Assembly: GCF_020497125.1 (NCBI RefSeq)
Contig: NC_059074.1
Location: forward strand, 193,968,915-194,032,914
From: Mauremys mutica
Taxonomy: Eukaryota > Chordata > Testudines > Geoemydidae
Direction: 5' to 3'
DNA length: 64,000 nucleotides
The notes under the pieces are model-generated. The model did not search any database and was not told where the DNA came from. It worked only from the letters and a program-made list of their open reading frames with translations. Positions 23,602-33,974 of this stretch are shown piece after piece; the first letter of the stretch is position 1; every line of letters starts with the position of its first letter. The position numbers and the translations under genes were made by a program.

Positions 23602-24571
23602 CCCTATAAACTAGGCCAGTGACCCTGTCAAAGAAGGAAGTTAGCTTGATTTGGCATGATTTGTTCTTGAGAAATCAATGTTGGCTATTATCCTCTAAAT
23701 GCCTGCAAATTGATTGTTTAGTAATTGTTCCAATATCTTTTCAGGTATCAAAGTTAGACTGACTGGACTATAATTCCTCAAGTCCTCTTTGCTCTCTCAC
23801 CCATCCGCCATGAGTTCTGAAAGATAATCGCTAAAAGTTCTGATGTTGCTTCAGCTAGTTCCTTAAATACCCTAGGATGAATTTCATCAAGCCCTGCAGA
23901 CTTTAATATAGCTAACTTATCTAAATATTCTTTAACCTGTTCTTTCCCTATTCTGGCTTGCATTCCTTTCCCCTTGTTGCTAAAATTAATTGCATCAAGA
24001 TCTGGTTACAATTAACCTGGTTAGTGAAGACTCAGGCAAAACAGGTGTTAACAACTCAGCCTTCTTGATGTCATCCATTATTAGCTCTCCTTCCCCCATT
24101 AAGTAGTGGACCTACACTTTCCTTCATCTTTCCCATGTGTCTATTTATAGAACCTCTTCTTATTGTCTTTTATGTTCCTTGTTAGGTGTAACTCATTTTG
24201 TACCTTAACTTTTCTGATTTTCTCCTTACACTGTTACGCTGTTCTTTTGTACTCCTCCTTAGCAATTTGTCCATGTTTTCACTTTTTGTAGGATTCCTTT
24301 TTGATTTTCAGGTCATTACAGAGCTCCTGATGGAGCTCTTTCCCTATCTTTCCTTGACATTTGGATAGTTTGCTGTTGTGCCTTTAATATTGTCTCTTTG
24401 AGAAACTGCCAGCTCTCCTGAACTCTTTTTTTTCCCTTAGATTTTCTTCCCAGGGGTCCTTACCTGCCAGTTCTGAGTTTATTAAAGTCTACTTTTTTGA
24501 AGTCCCTTGTCCTTATTCTGTTGCTCTTACTCCTTCCTTTCCTTAGAATCTTGAAATCTATCATTCATGAG
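23602..24571 (-). pseudogene. CR1 ORF2 linker and RT N-terminal part
   Basis: At 23778-23963 the minus strand reads SAGLDEIHPRVFKELAE followed by LLAIIFQNSW. This is the block 1 region of CR1 reverse transcriptases (family pattern GPDGIHPRVLKELA). The sequence from 24000 to 24571 is the more diverged linker between endonuclease and RT. It is broken by stops and by flanking insertions. Confidence 0.75.
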
Positions 24572-25423
24572 TAAGGCTACGTTTTAGTCACGGGTATTTT
24601 TAGTAAAAGTCATGGACAGGTCACGGGCAGTAAACAAAAATTCACAGCCCATGACCTGTCCATGACTTTTACTAAAAATGCCAATAAATAAAACTGGGGC
24701 GGGGGGTTCCCGGGTCCCCATGTGTGCTGAGGGAGAGTGGCCTGGGTACTGGATGGGGGGCAGGCGGCGGCACGCAGCATGGGACCCTTGCTAGTGCTGG
24801 AGGGGGGGCAGGCAGTGGCATGCGGCACGGGACTCCCACTGCTGCTAGGGGGGTGGGTTGGCGGGGCTGGCAGGCTCCCTACCTGGCTTCGCACCTCTCC
24901 CCCCAGAAGCAGCGTTTGGGTGTGGGAAGGGGGTTGGAGCACGGGACAGGGTGAGGCGGGCTCTGGGCAGCGCTTACCTGTGGCGGGGCTCCCTGGAAGC
25001 GGCAACATCCCCTTTGCTCAGCTTCTAGATGGAGGCATGGCCAGGCAGCTCTGCACGCTGCCTCTGCCTGCAGGCACCACCCCTGCAGCTCCCATTGGCT
25101 GCGGTTCCCAGCCAATGGGAGCTGCGAAGGCAGTGCTCTGGGTGGAGGCAGTGCGCAGAGCTGCCTGGCTATGCCTCCGCCTAGAAGCTGAGCCAGGGGG
25201 ATGTCACTGCTTCCGAGGAGACCTCCAGGTAAGTGCTGCCCAGAACCTGCCTCACCCTGTCCCATGCTCCAACCCCCTGCCTCCTCCCACACCCAAACTC
25301 TGCTGCTGGGGCAGGGGTGCAGTGACCCGAGACTGCCCCAGCAGTGGCCGGTGCAACTGGCAAGTCATGGAGGTCACAGAAAGTCACGGAATCTTGCGAC
25401 TTCATGACAAACTCACAGCCTTA
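24572..25423. mobile_element. hAT-type DNA transposon nested in CR1, 852 bp, strongly fold-back
   Basis: Ends TAAGGCTACG and CACAGCCTTA are imperfect inverted repeats. Flanks TTCATGAG (24564-24571) and TTCATGAC (25424-25431) match in seven of eight. Inside are two large inverted repeats: 24593-24628 with 24647-24682 (36 bp, two mismatches), and a roughly 215-bp palindrome at 24998-25212 centred on the CCCATTGGCTGC / CAGCCAATGGG pair. The long open frame at 24737-25540 runs through this GC-rich interior into CR1 and is not credited as a gene. Confidence 0.8.
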
Positions 25424-25740
25424 TTCATGACCACTTCACCCAAATTGCCTTCAATCTTCAGATTCACACCCAATTCCTCTCTATTAGTCAGAATCAAGTC
25501 TAAAATGTCTGTCCCCCTGGTTACTTCCTCCACCTTCTGAAACCAGAAGTTGTCCCCAATACCTTCCAAGAACTTATTGGATATTTTGTGTTTTGACATA
25601 TTACTTTCCTAACAGATGTCTGGGTTGTTAAAGTCCCCCCTTACTATCATGTCTTGTGTTTTGGATATTTCTGTTATTTGTACTATAAATGCCTCATCCA
25701 CCTCCTCTTCCCGACTTGGTGGTCTACAGTAGACCCTTGC
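25424..25740 (-). pseudogene. CR1 ORF2 endonuclease C-terminal part
   Basis: The minus strand encodes [20 protein letters not shown] and then [12 protein letters not shown], the conserved end of CR1-type endonuclease domains. It is cut at 25423 by the inserted hAT element. It is non-functional. Confidence 0.75.
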
Positions 25741-26080
25741 CATGATGTCACCCCTTGGTTTCTTTCCCTTTTATCTTCACCCAGAGATCTGTAACTGGTC
25801 TGCCTCTCACCTCCTTCTGGACCTCAAAACAAGTATATATATAAACTCGATGTATAATGCAACACCTGCTCCCTTTCCTCCACCTGGTCTTCCCTTCTGA
25901 AGACCAGTCAATACCAATATTCCAATAATGAAATTTATTCCACCACAAGTCAGCGATGCCAATTAAGTCATAATTTAACTTATGTACTAATACTTCCAGT
26001 TCTTCCTGTTTATTCCCCATATACCTTGCATTTGTGTGTAGACATCTAAGACATTGAGACGATTCCCCCATTGTTTTCCC
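25740..26080 (-). pseudogene. CR1 ORF2 endonuclease N-terminal part
   Basis: An open minus-strand stretch at 25748-26071 begins near [18 protein letters not shown], the conserved N-terminal block of the CR1 apurinic-like endonuclease. It continues with YDLIGIADLWW, equivalent to the catalytic TETWW region with Glu changed to Asp. In CR1 this domain nicks the target DNA. The frame breaks downstream at about 25740. Confidence 0.8.
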
Positions 26081-26167
26081 TTATGTTGCTCCTATGACCC
26101 TATCATGATTTTCCATCTCCCCCACATCTAGCCCTCTGTTAAGATCATCTTTTTTATACCCTACATA

Positions 26168-26367
26168 CAGACACTCCCCGATTTATGCAAGCGTTCCTTT
26201 CCAGAATGCCTTGCATAACTCAAATTTTGCATAAGTCAGAAACGTATACCTGACTATTACACACACAAAAAACCCACCAACCCCCCCGCCCTATTTCTAG
26301 CTTACAGAACTTTTTCCATAAGTCCAGATTTGCGTAAGTCGAGTTTGCGTAATCTGGGGGGCATCTG
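26168..26367. mobile_element. 200-bp TA-flanked MITE nested in CR1
   Basis: The left end CAGACACTCCCCGATTTATG and the right end, whose complement is CAGATGCCCCCCAGATTACG, are imperfect inverted repeats. The element is flanked by TA at 26166-26167 and 26368-26369. A TA duplication and small size suggest a Tc1/mariner- or Tigger-like non-autonomous element. It carries no coding capacity. Confidence 0.75.
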
Positions 26368-26399
26368 TATGGGTTTTTGTCACTTGTCCTCTTTGAACC

Positions 26400-26885
26400 T
26401 AGTTTAAAGCCCTCCTCACTAGGTCAGTGAGCCAGGGTTCAAAGATGCTCTTCTCCCTTTTGGTCAGGTGGACCCCATCTCTTCCCAGCAGTCCTCCTTC
26501 CTGGAACAGCATCCAATATGGTCAAGGCAGCCAGAACCCTTCTGTTGACACCATCTGCACAGCCATACTTTTGTCTCCAGGATATATGCCCTACTTACCC
26601 TTACCCTTCATCATGAGGATGCACAAGAACACCACCTTCACCCCACCACTCCTTCACCCTTACTCCCAGAGCCCTGAAGTCATTGCTGATCTGCACAGGG
26701 TCATACTGGACAGTATCATTAGTGCTCACATGGATGAGCAATATCGGGTAGTGGTCAGAGGGACAGATGAGCCTCAGCAACATTTCTGTTCAGCACACCT
26801 TCCAGGACATTTCACTTTATATGCCAGAGAGATCATAGTAGGAGCACTGCTATGGGTAAACACTGACCATGTTTGGATAAACTAA
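26400..26885 (-). pseudogene. CR1 ORF1 C-terminal part (SGNH esterase-like), broken
   Basis: The minus strand around 26601-26783 encodes HVSTNDT within a context typical of the GTND block of the CR1 ORF1 esterase domain (Gly replaced by Ser). Further on, near 26430-26480, residues resembling DGVHLTK, the His-containing last block, are followed by the ORF end. Stops and frameshifts break it. In CR1 families this protein is an RNA-binding/esterase partner of the reverse transcriptase. Confidence 0.7.
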
Positions 26886-27014
26886 GGATCTAGATCCCTA
26901 ATCTTGACTAGCGTACAATTTTCAAAGGTGCCTAAGTGACTCAGGAGCATAGGTCCCATTTTCAAAAGTGACCAAGGCACTTTGAAGCCCATCCCATTGA
27001 CTTTCAATAAGACT
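26886..27014. repeat. Decayed palindromic repeat
   Basis: TTTTCAAAGGTGCCTAAGTGACTC followed by CCCATTTTCAAAAGTGACC and CCCATTGACTTTCAATAAG looks like an old fold-back dispersed repeat. A related TTTTCAAAAGTG stretch is at 9040-9060. Confidence 0.35.
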
Positions 27015-27166
27015 TATGACTGGTCTACACTTGAAATGCTAGGGCAGTTCAGCTGCACCGCTGTAGCGCTTCGGTGTACCCACTCATGACAGTGATGCGA
27101 GGTGTTCTCCCATTGCTATAGTTAATCCACTGCCCTGATAGGTGGTAGCTAGGTTGATGGAAGAAA
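27015..27166 (-). repeat. Dispersed repeat, family D, copy 2
   Basis: The reverse complement shares GATTAACTATAGCAATGGGAGAA and CGCTACAGCGGTGCAGCTG with family D copy 1 at 12300-12542, in the same order. Confidence 0.55.
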
Positions 27167-27439
27167 CCAACAAGACAGCTTGTGTAAAGTAAGGTCCTGT
27201 TCAGCATTCATGAGTCTGTCACATTAAGCCCTGAATTATTTTGTTGTTACTTTATTTTCTTGTCATTATTTTGATCCAATTAAAGTGTAGTTAAAATAGA
27301 AGGCATGATTGGGAGACATAAAAAGAATGACTTCCCTTGCTTAGTCAAATTTTTGTGTTAAACTCCTGGATTCTCAAAAGGGCTGGCTTGGGCCCAAAAA
27401 TTTGTTTTCAAACTGACTGAAACAGATGGTGGCACTTTA

Positions 27440-27480
27440 TATATATCTATCGATAGATACCGTAGATAGATATGAGAAGT
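27440..27480. repeat. TATC-rich simple repeat with 16-bp palindrome
   Basis: TATCTATCGATAGATA is a perfect palindrome inside a short TATA/GATA-rich stretch. It is probably a decayed microsatellite. Confidence 0.5.
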
Positions 27481-28023
27481 GCTTCTCATCATCACGCGAA
27501 CTTTCAGAATGGTGCCATGAGCAGGATGGGGAAAGCTTTCTTTCAAGTCATGTTTGTTATATATATGGGCATATAACATGATTCAGTGAGGGAAGAATCA
27601 GTGACAGACCAGTCACTATCAGAAGAGATAAAATTTAAAAAGAGAACATGGAGTTTGAACAGATACTCACTACAGATCCACATTTGAATTTCTTCATAGG
27701 AGGTTTTAACTGTGCAGTTTCCATTAAGTAAAATCCCTGTTCATTGCACTGTATATTTACTACGCTGTGAAACAAATGTGTTGAGTTTGTGGGTTTACTA
27801 CCCACTAAATAAATCTAAATATTTTTCCATCAAGTGGCTCTTCTCCACATAAAAACATATCACCAAATCTTAACGTCCTTACTCAGTCTTTAGTCTTACT
27901 CAGGCAATGCCTTTTCAAAGGAGTTTTGCTTGAATAAGAACTTCAGAGGTGCAAACTCTTGTAATTTTTTTGCAAGTCTCACAATATTTGGTGTTCTGCT
28001 TAAAGCATGAGCTCCTGGAGTCA

Positions 28024-28037
28024 TGTGGTTACTTGAG
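28024..28037. repeat. Target site duplication, left, 14 bp
   Basis: TGTGGTTACTTGAG is repeated exactly at 28251-28264, bracketing the fold-back element. Confidence 0.9.
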
Positions 28038-28250
28038 TATCAGAGGGGTAGCCGTGTTAGTCTGGTTCTGTAGAAGCAGCAAAGAATCCTGTGGCACCTT
28101 ATAGACTAACAGACGTTTTGCAGCATGAGCTTTCGTGGGTGAATACCCACTTCTTCGGATGCAAGTGCATCCGAAGAAGTGGGTATTCACCCACGAAAGC
28201 TCATGCTGCAAAACGTCTGTTAGTCTATAAGGTGCCACAGGATTCTTTGC
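28038..28250 (-). mobile_element. Fold-back Penelope-like/SINE-like element, copy 2, perfect 87-bp arms
   Basis: Plus-strand TATCAGAGGGGTAGCC... continues to ...GGATGCA at 28163. After two spacer bases (AG), 28166-28252 is a perfect reverse complement of 28077-28163: 87 of 87 bases by eye. A 14-bp target duplication encloses the unit, so both halves entered together. The last two arm bases coincide with the duplication. The perfect arms imply recent insertion, gene conversion or an assembly artefact. The strand given is that of the hammerhead-like fold in the first half; the inverted arm carries it on the other strand. Confidence 0.8.
28121..28158 (-). ncRNA. Hammerhead-like core in copy 2, mutated
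   Basis: Minus strand: CCGAAGA in place of CTGANGA, then GTGGGT-ATTC-ACCCAC, GAAA, AGC-TCAT-GCT, then G. The changed core base and G at the expected cleavage position should prevent hammerhead cleavage, while the fold itself is kept. Confidence 0.4.
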
Positions 28251-28264
28251 TGTGGTTACTTGAG
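28251..28264. repeat. Target site duplication, right, 14 bp
   Basis: Exact match to 28024-28037. Confidence 0.9.
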
Positions 28265-28516
28265 AATCTCAGCTTTCATTTAAAAAAGCAAGTTTCTAGC
28301 CCACATGGTTGTAAATAAAACCTTGAAAATGTATGTGACTCAAGTGCATCAAAAGGTTTAATAACCAGAAGGTCATTAAAAAAACAAAAATGACTTAAAA
28401 ATCATAAGATGAAAATAAAACAGAGTCTCATGATTTTGAATGTGACTCATGAATTTTGAATACCTGGTGTTGGCAACACCAGGGCTTTAGGATTTTACCC
28501 ATTCACTATACAATTA

Positions 28517-28790
28517 AATTTGTTAAGAACATGATAATGGCCTTACTGGACCAGACTAAAATTCCATCTAGCTCAGTATCCTGTCTTCTGACAGTGGCCA
28601 ATGCCAGGTGCCCCACGGGGAATGAACAGAACAGGGAATCATCAAGTGATCCATCCCCTGTTGCCCATTCCCAGCTTCTGGCAAACAGAGGCTAGGGACA
28701 CCATCCCTGCCCATCCTGGCTAATAGCCATTGATGGACCTATCCTCCATGAAGTTATCTAGTTCTTTTTTTAATGCTGTTATAGTCTTGT
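28517..28790 (-). mobile_element. CR1 LINE 3' fragment
   Basis: The stretch from AAGAACATGATAATGGCC through CAGTATCCTGTCTTCTGACAG, ATCCATCCCCTGTTGCCCAT and GGACCTATCCTCCATGAA is a pattern I recognise from sauropsid CR1 3' regions in inverted orientation. It is non-coding or decayed C-terminal sequence. The 5' side is truncated near 28790. Confidence 0.75.
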
Positions 28791-29867
28791 TTCTGTAACT
28801 GTCTCAAAAAGGAGCTTTTTCATTTAAAATAAATTCTTCAGCTTCAATATATATTTTCCTATTAAATGTCTCTTCAGTCACATATTAGCTAGAGAAACCC
28901 TTCACATCTCACAGTTTTTATTTAGATAACCAAAACAAAGTATGGCTTGCCTAAGAGCTACAAAGAGTTCATGTGTATATAATTTAAGAGGGAAGTGCAT
29001 TAATACACTTTCCAGCTGTAGGATGAGCCAGTCACTATCATTACAGGTCCCATGCCTCCCTTTATAGCTAAAGTCTCACAAAATGCTGTGCCTCATTTCA
29101 GAGTATGAAGAGCTCTTAAATAATACAGATTATTTATCTGAATAAATTTCAGAGAAAAACCATTGAGCCTGCCGCTTTGATACACTCATCTTCTTTACTA
29201 TCCCCTCACTGATCAAGTTTCAGAAGTTTATCAGGATAAGAATTTTTTTTAAATGCACATGATCTGCTCAGTTACTTGGGGTGAAATCGTGACTCCATTA
29301 AAATCAATGAGAGTTTTGCAATTAGCATCAGTAGGGACAGGATTTCACTCTTAGCCTTCATTCTCTTGTGGCCAAAGAAATGAAGACCCGTGGAGTATAA
29401 TAAGGTAGCTGGCTTGAATTTTCCCACCTACATTCTTACACTAGAAGAGTGCAGTTAGGGTGACTTAAATGTAATGTAAAATTAGCTGACTTTCTGTATT
29501 CTTTTATATATATTTATATATATATACACAAACACACAAACATACACTTTTTATCTTTATGTTCTGTGGTGCCGAATGGCAATCTTCCACTAATTCATGT
29601 AGTTTTCTGTGATCTTTTGATCATGATCCTTTACTGTAATGAGAGAAAAGAAAAATTCTTAAGCAGCCCTATTGAAAGTTAACTTTTTGTCCTTGAGATA
29701 TTCCCTTTGTTTTTTAAAAGGAGAGAATGAACTCGGCAGTCTTTCCTGGATACAAGGTTTACGAACCATTTTTGTACTACCCAATGGGTTTTGGTCAGTT
29801 CTTTTAGTACTTTCCAGTCTTTCATCTACATATGCCACTAGACATAATGCCCTGAACAGGCTGGGAA
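28791..29867. other. Non-coding sequence with AT/AC microsatellite
   Basis: No gene is seen. Bases 29280-29350 carry a decayed dispersed motif (CCATTAAAATCAATGAGAG). Bases 29504-29547 are a TA then CA simple repeat. Confidence 0.45.
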
Positions 29868-29957
29868 TGCGACAAAGAGTCCTGTGGCACCTTATAGACT
29901 AACAGAAGTATTGGAGCATAAGCTTTCGTGGGTGAATACCCACTTCGTCAGATGCAT
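29868..29957 (-). mobile_element. Penelope-like/SINE-like element, copy 3, truncated
   Basis: On the plus strand it runs from GCGACAAAGAGTCCTGTGGC to CAGATGCATG. It lacks the TATCAGAGGGG end seen in copies 1, 2 and 4. It is nearly identical to copy 1 over the shared part. No target duplication was found. Confidence 0.7.
29914..29951 (-). ncRNA. Hammerhead-like core in copy 3, consensus form
   Basis: The minus strand carries CTGACGA, hairpin GTGGGT-ATTC-ACCCAC, GAAA and AGC-TTAT-GCT followed by C. The core is identical to that of copy 1. All invariant hammerhead core bases I know of are present; stem I is not clear. Confidence 0.5.
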
Positions 29958-32900
29958 GTGTCTGTTTGGCCTGTTTTCTATGTGCTTGTGTGAATTACGA
30001 CTATAAGAGAAGGAAGGAAACTAGCCCCAACACAGCAAAAAGAACACAGGAGAGCAGAATAAACCAGCTCCAATATATATGTTTTTGCTAAACTAGTAGC
30101 AAAAATGTATATCAGAGCATGCAGGAAACCAATCCCAACGTAGCAAAAGTACATAAACTTTCTAATGATGGCAGAACCTCAAAAGATTTGGAGACTGGTA
30201 AGAGACTGGAACAAATTTCCTGCCCATTCAGGCTCCATAGTCTCCTCCACCATAGCCTGCACCAACCTAGAATAGTAGAAAGTGCACTAGATGGACTACG
30301 AACATAATTCATTTGTCCTATGTTCCCTCTCCTGGATTTGTATGTAGGCTCCCTTATGATCTAGATCCAGGCTGGATTTGTCCAGTTGTATGGTATTGGA
30401 TCCAAACGCCCTGAAGGATAGGTAGTTTTTTGGCTTTGGAGCATAGGTTTGGGCCCATCTCTAATAATGTAATACATATTAACTTTGTCACTCTATCCCA
30501 ACATGCTTTACAGTGTTAAATAATACAGTTAAAATTAAATAATAGATAAAGGCAGCAGGAGAGAGAAATTAAGAGGTATAGAGAAGGGAGAAAAGATGTT
30601 TTCAAATTAGATTTGAAATGAGAAGGGGAATCAGTGAGGCAGAGAAACAGCCGAAATCTGATTCAGATGGCAGGAGCTGTGGAGAAGGCGGCTCTTGTAC
30701 TGAGAAGGGTGAGATTTTCTGAAGGGATTGAGTGAAGGCCAATGCTAAAAATAACAGGCCAGATTCTTGTGTCAGTGACACTGGTGTAAATCTGCAGTAA
30801 CTACGATCAGAAACTAGCCTAATATATTTAAAATGACAAGTACATTTTTCAACAGAAGATTTTTTTAGAGATTGTTATGATGCAACCAACCAGAAACTGG
30901 TGCCACATTCAAATAAAACACATCCCTTTCTATGTATGGTCAGTCACTATGACAGAAGGACTTTAACCTGTCAATAATTCATACTTGATACAGAGCAGAA
31001 ATACTGATAATGGAAACTATACGTAAGTGTAAATTCCATTGCTTTAAAGACAGACTAGGCTTCAGTCTATCTAGCACCTGGGGTTATCAACAACTGGTAC
31101 AAAAACCATCCAAACACCCTTGACCCTTTAAGCTGACTAAAGTGCATGCAAGGAGCATGAAACGCTAGGTTTTGAAAGAGGAAATTGGGAAATAACTCCA
31201 GAGCTTGACACGGGGATGTTAGATGATATTGGGGACAACTACCTTTGAATGGAGAACAGAATCTCTTCCCCTCTTCCCCCACTCACTGATGGTACATCGA
31301 GTCAAATATTACATTGTTGAAATGCTAACCTTGACTGTCAGGCATGATGTGAAAATTAATTCTGCCACACCTTTCATACCAAACATGGCCATGGACACAT
31401 GGAAGGTGTGTGTCTGACCACTATGGTGACTGGGAGGATCATGGAAGAGAAAAGGTAAATTTGCTCTCTAGAAATGTAAAACTCCGTTACTTCCCTGCAA
31501 TCAAGCCAATTCTATCTGTCAGACTTCACTGAGTGTAAGACTAGATATATATGTTGTTTAATTAGTTTTAATCTGATCTTCTTTCTCTATTCTTAATAAA
31601 TCTTGTTTTAATTAGGGTATTGGCAACTCAGACCTTGATTCTCATTCATACCACTCTGGCAGTATAAAAGGTCCTTCAAGTGCGCACAAATTACATCAAT
31701 GTAACTCAGAATTCAAGCTTTAGACTGTTTGGGAATTTCATGCATATCATCCCAGAAAGATAAAACGGCCTTTAACCTCCAAGAAAAGATAGTGAAGGGA
31801 AGGTGTCAGAAATCTCCTTCCCCTTCTTGGGATCCACAGTCAAAAGGACCCAGGCTATCGACTCCTCAGTGATAAGGTGCATCTCTTTCAGGGCTGCAGT
31901 CCCGGAGATACATATGCAAAAAGTCTAATGACCATGGATGAGGACATGAGCTGTGTAAATTGTCATAACTCTACTGAAGTCATGCTTTCTCCTCATTCTA
32001 GGATATCAGGCATTGAGGCTGATTTACACCAAATGAGGATCTCTCCCCTGCCAATTTAAGGGGCCAAAGGCAACACTTACCAATGTATCTCTGCTAACAC
32101 AGTATCTCTAGTACCTTTGTTATCTATGTATCCCTTCTGCTGCTGTTTCAAAAGGAAAAGTAATAGAATTCAAGACCAGTGTCCAATATTCATCACTGAT
32201 GTAACACCAAAGGAGTTATGTCAGGAATTAATTTGGTCCCATATGTTTGAGATTGCAAACCGAGACATCATATAAATGTCCCTCTTTTAAAATGCTCTGT
32301 ACCACACAATCGCTCGTAGAGTGGTTGCTCTAGAGGAGGACTGTGGAATCCAGTTAGGTGGTGTGGTGTGGCTTGCACTTAACTTGCTAGATTCTACATC
32401 TGTTTGTTGGATAAATACAGGATTTTAGCCTGCAATGCTGACAAAGAGCATCCTTTGGTGCAGGTTAAATCAGACCCCTGTGCAGATGTACAAGGGAGAA
32501 TGAAGATGAAAGGAGCCTTCCTCCCACTGTGCAAGTCCCAGGCAGTCTCAGTGCTTTGATTAGTGCAGAGATTGCTACCAACTACCATACTCTGGGATGG
32601 ATACAAGCCACCACAGAGAGCACAGGGAGGGGCAGGTGAGAAACACGGCCACAGTCCCACCCACCCAGATAACCAACTGCTGACAGAAGAGCATGCTGGT
32701 AGTGCAGCAGGTTTGTTCTCCTGCACACTTGATAATTTTTGGAGACATTGTGCCTTCCTAGGGTATAGCATTTCTCACAGGCTTGTGCCTTAAAGAAACA
32801 ATCTGGCCCTTAATCAGTGCTTACCTTCATTTTAAAACAAAAAGAAAAAGCAAAGACATAGGGCCAAATTCACACCTGGTGAAAATGGATGCAAATCACC

Positions 32901-33099
32901 TGACTTCAGTGGAGTGGCACCAGTTCACACCAGGTCTGGATTGCCCCCTAAGCTCCGTGTATTTGACTGAGTTCTATATACTTCTTCCAAATAAATGTTT
33001 TATTTTACTTTGCTGACCCTTATGGAAAAGGCCTACCAAAATTTTTTATGAATGAAATCAATAGTTTCATAGAATTTAGGCATCTAAATCTCCCTGCTA
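29958..33099. other. Non-coding sequence, scattered repeat relics
   Basis: No gene is recognised. Decayed dispersed motifs appear at 30755-30800 (GGCCAGATTCTTGTG... GGTGTAAATCTGCAG), 31995-32045 and 32860-32955 (GGGCCAAATTCACACC... CACACCAGGTC). Short open frames on both strands lack domains. Confidence 0.4.
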
Positions 33100-33300
33100 G
33101 GTTTCTACAGACATTGTTCTACTAACTTACAGAATTGGGTTTAAAGAGAATGTTATCCTTTTTATAGAATTTTCAAATCAACCTACAGATTTTAATAGAA
33201 AATTATATTCCTCATGTGGAATTCTATAGGTTGGTTTAAAAATTCTATAGAAAGGTGATTGTTCTCTATTAAATTCTACAGGACTTTTCCATAAAGAGAT
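33100..33300 (-). repeat. Old dispersed repeat, family C, copy 2
   Basis: Its reverse complement contains GGAAAAGTCCTGTAGAATTTA and several TATAGAATT motifs in the order seen at 7905-8130. Confidence 0.4.
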
Positions 33301-33974
33301 TTTATGCCACTTGTGAAAGCCAAGCCTGATTCAACTAAGTGAATGCTGGGTAATCCAAAACACAAATAAAAGCCCTGAGCCAAATTTTGAACTCATTTAC
33401 ATTGACTTTAGTGGAACTTGCATAGGAATAGCTGAGAGAAAAATCTGAAATTCTTGGGTGCATGTTCTATAGAGATGATGAACTACAGGCATCACTTCCC
33501 AAACATTAAAGCCCTGGCCCATTAAAATCAATGACAAAACTCCCATTGATTTAATGGGGCCAGCATTTCACCCTAAAACTTCAAAACTATTCACCTTCTG
33601 CTTATCTTAAATATTTTCTATCAACTTTTGTTTCCAGATTGGAAGAGCTGTATCTCCCACAATACACACTAACAGCTTTTTTCTCTCTCTCTTTTCCAAG
33701 ATTACAAATAGGAGAGGTGTTGAAAATAAACTAGACCAGATGGCCATGGGATTACATTACTTATTTAATGCCTCAAATACCATTTCTCTTCTAATATGAT
33801 ATGACATTTCACATGTACAAGTTTTTCTTTCACATTAGTGAGTTCATTTCAATAAATTCAATATGCATATCACTAATTTGAAATGAAAAATTTAACATAC
33901 AGCTACTGCAATTAACTGGGTGCTGTAGATTTTTTTTAATCTCTATTAAGAATTTACCTCTCCTTTTGCCAACT
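33301..33974. other. Non-coding, decayed palindromic repeat
   Basis: Bases 33500-33575 form an imperfect fold-back: GCCCTGGCCCATTAAAATCAATG pairs with CATTGATTTAATGGGGCCAGC. The remainder shows nothing recognisable. Confidence 0.45.

Larger units (their letters stand above)
21181..26885 (-). mobile_element. CR1 LINE, minus strand, split by four DNA transposons
   Basis: The 3' end is at 21181, where the minus strand ends in the CR1-typical TTCTATGATTCTATG. Going to higher coordinates one meets the RT C-terminus, the RT catalytic region, the RT N-terminus, the endonuclease domain and the C-terminal part of ORF1. This is the expected order for a single minus-strand CR1 of about 3.4 kb. It is interrupted at 21479-21904, 22780-23601, 24572-25423 and 26168-26367 by DNA transposons that must be younger. 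All reading frames are broken. The 5' end near 26885 is approximate and is probably a truncation. Confidence 0.85.
27947..28482 (-). repeat. Old interspersed repeat, family A, copy 2, interrupted
   Basis: The sequence outside 28038-28250 reads as the reverse complement of family A copies at 2155-2465 and 48590-48870. Examples are AGCTCCTGGAGTCATGTGG and AATCTCAGCTTTCATTTAAA, the complement of TTTAAATGAAAGCTGAGGTT. It begins and ends with GGTGCAAACTCTTG- and GTGTTGGCAACACC-like sequence. The fold-back element at 28038-28250 was inserted into it. Confidence 0.6.

Noticed and set aside
24737..25540. A 267-codon plus-strand frame, the longest in the window
   Set aside because: It lies in the GC-rich interior of a hAT-like element and reads antisense into CR1. 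Frames are open on both strands at once and no domain is present.
26427..26885. A 152-codon plus-strand frame
   Set aside because: It is antisense to the recognisable CR1 ORF1 remnant on the minus strand.
21181..26885. Several separate CR1 fragments in place of one element
   Set aside because: The parts follow one strand and the correct domain order from 3' end to ORF1, and each gap is exactly filled by a DNA transposon, so a single element is simpler.
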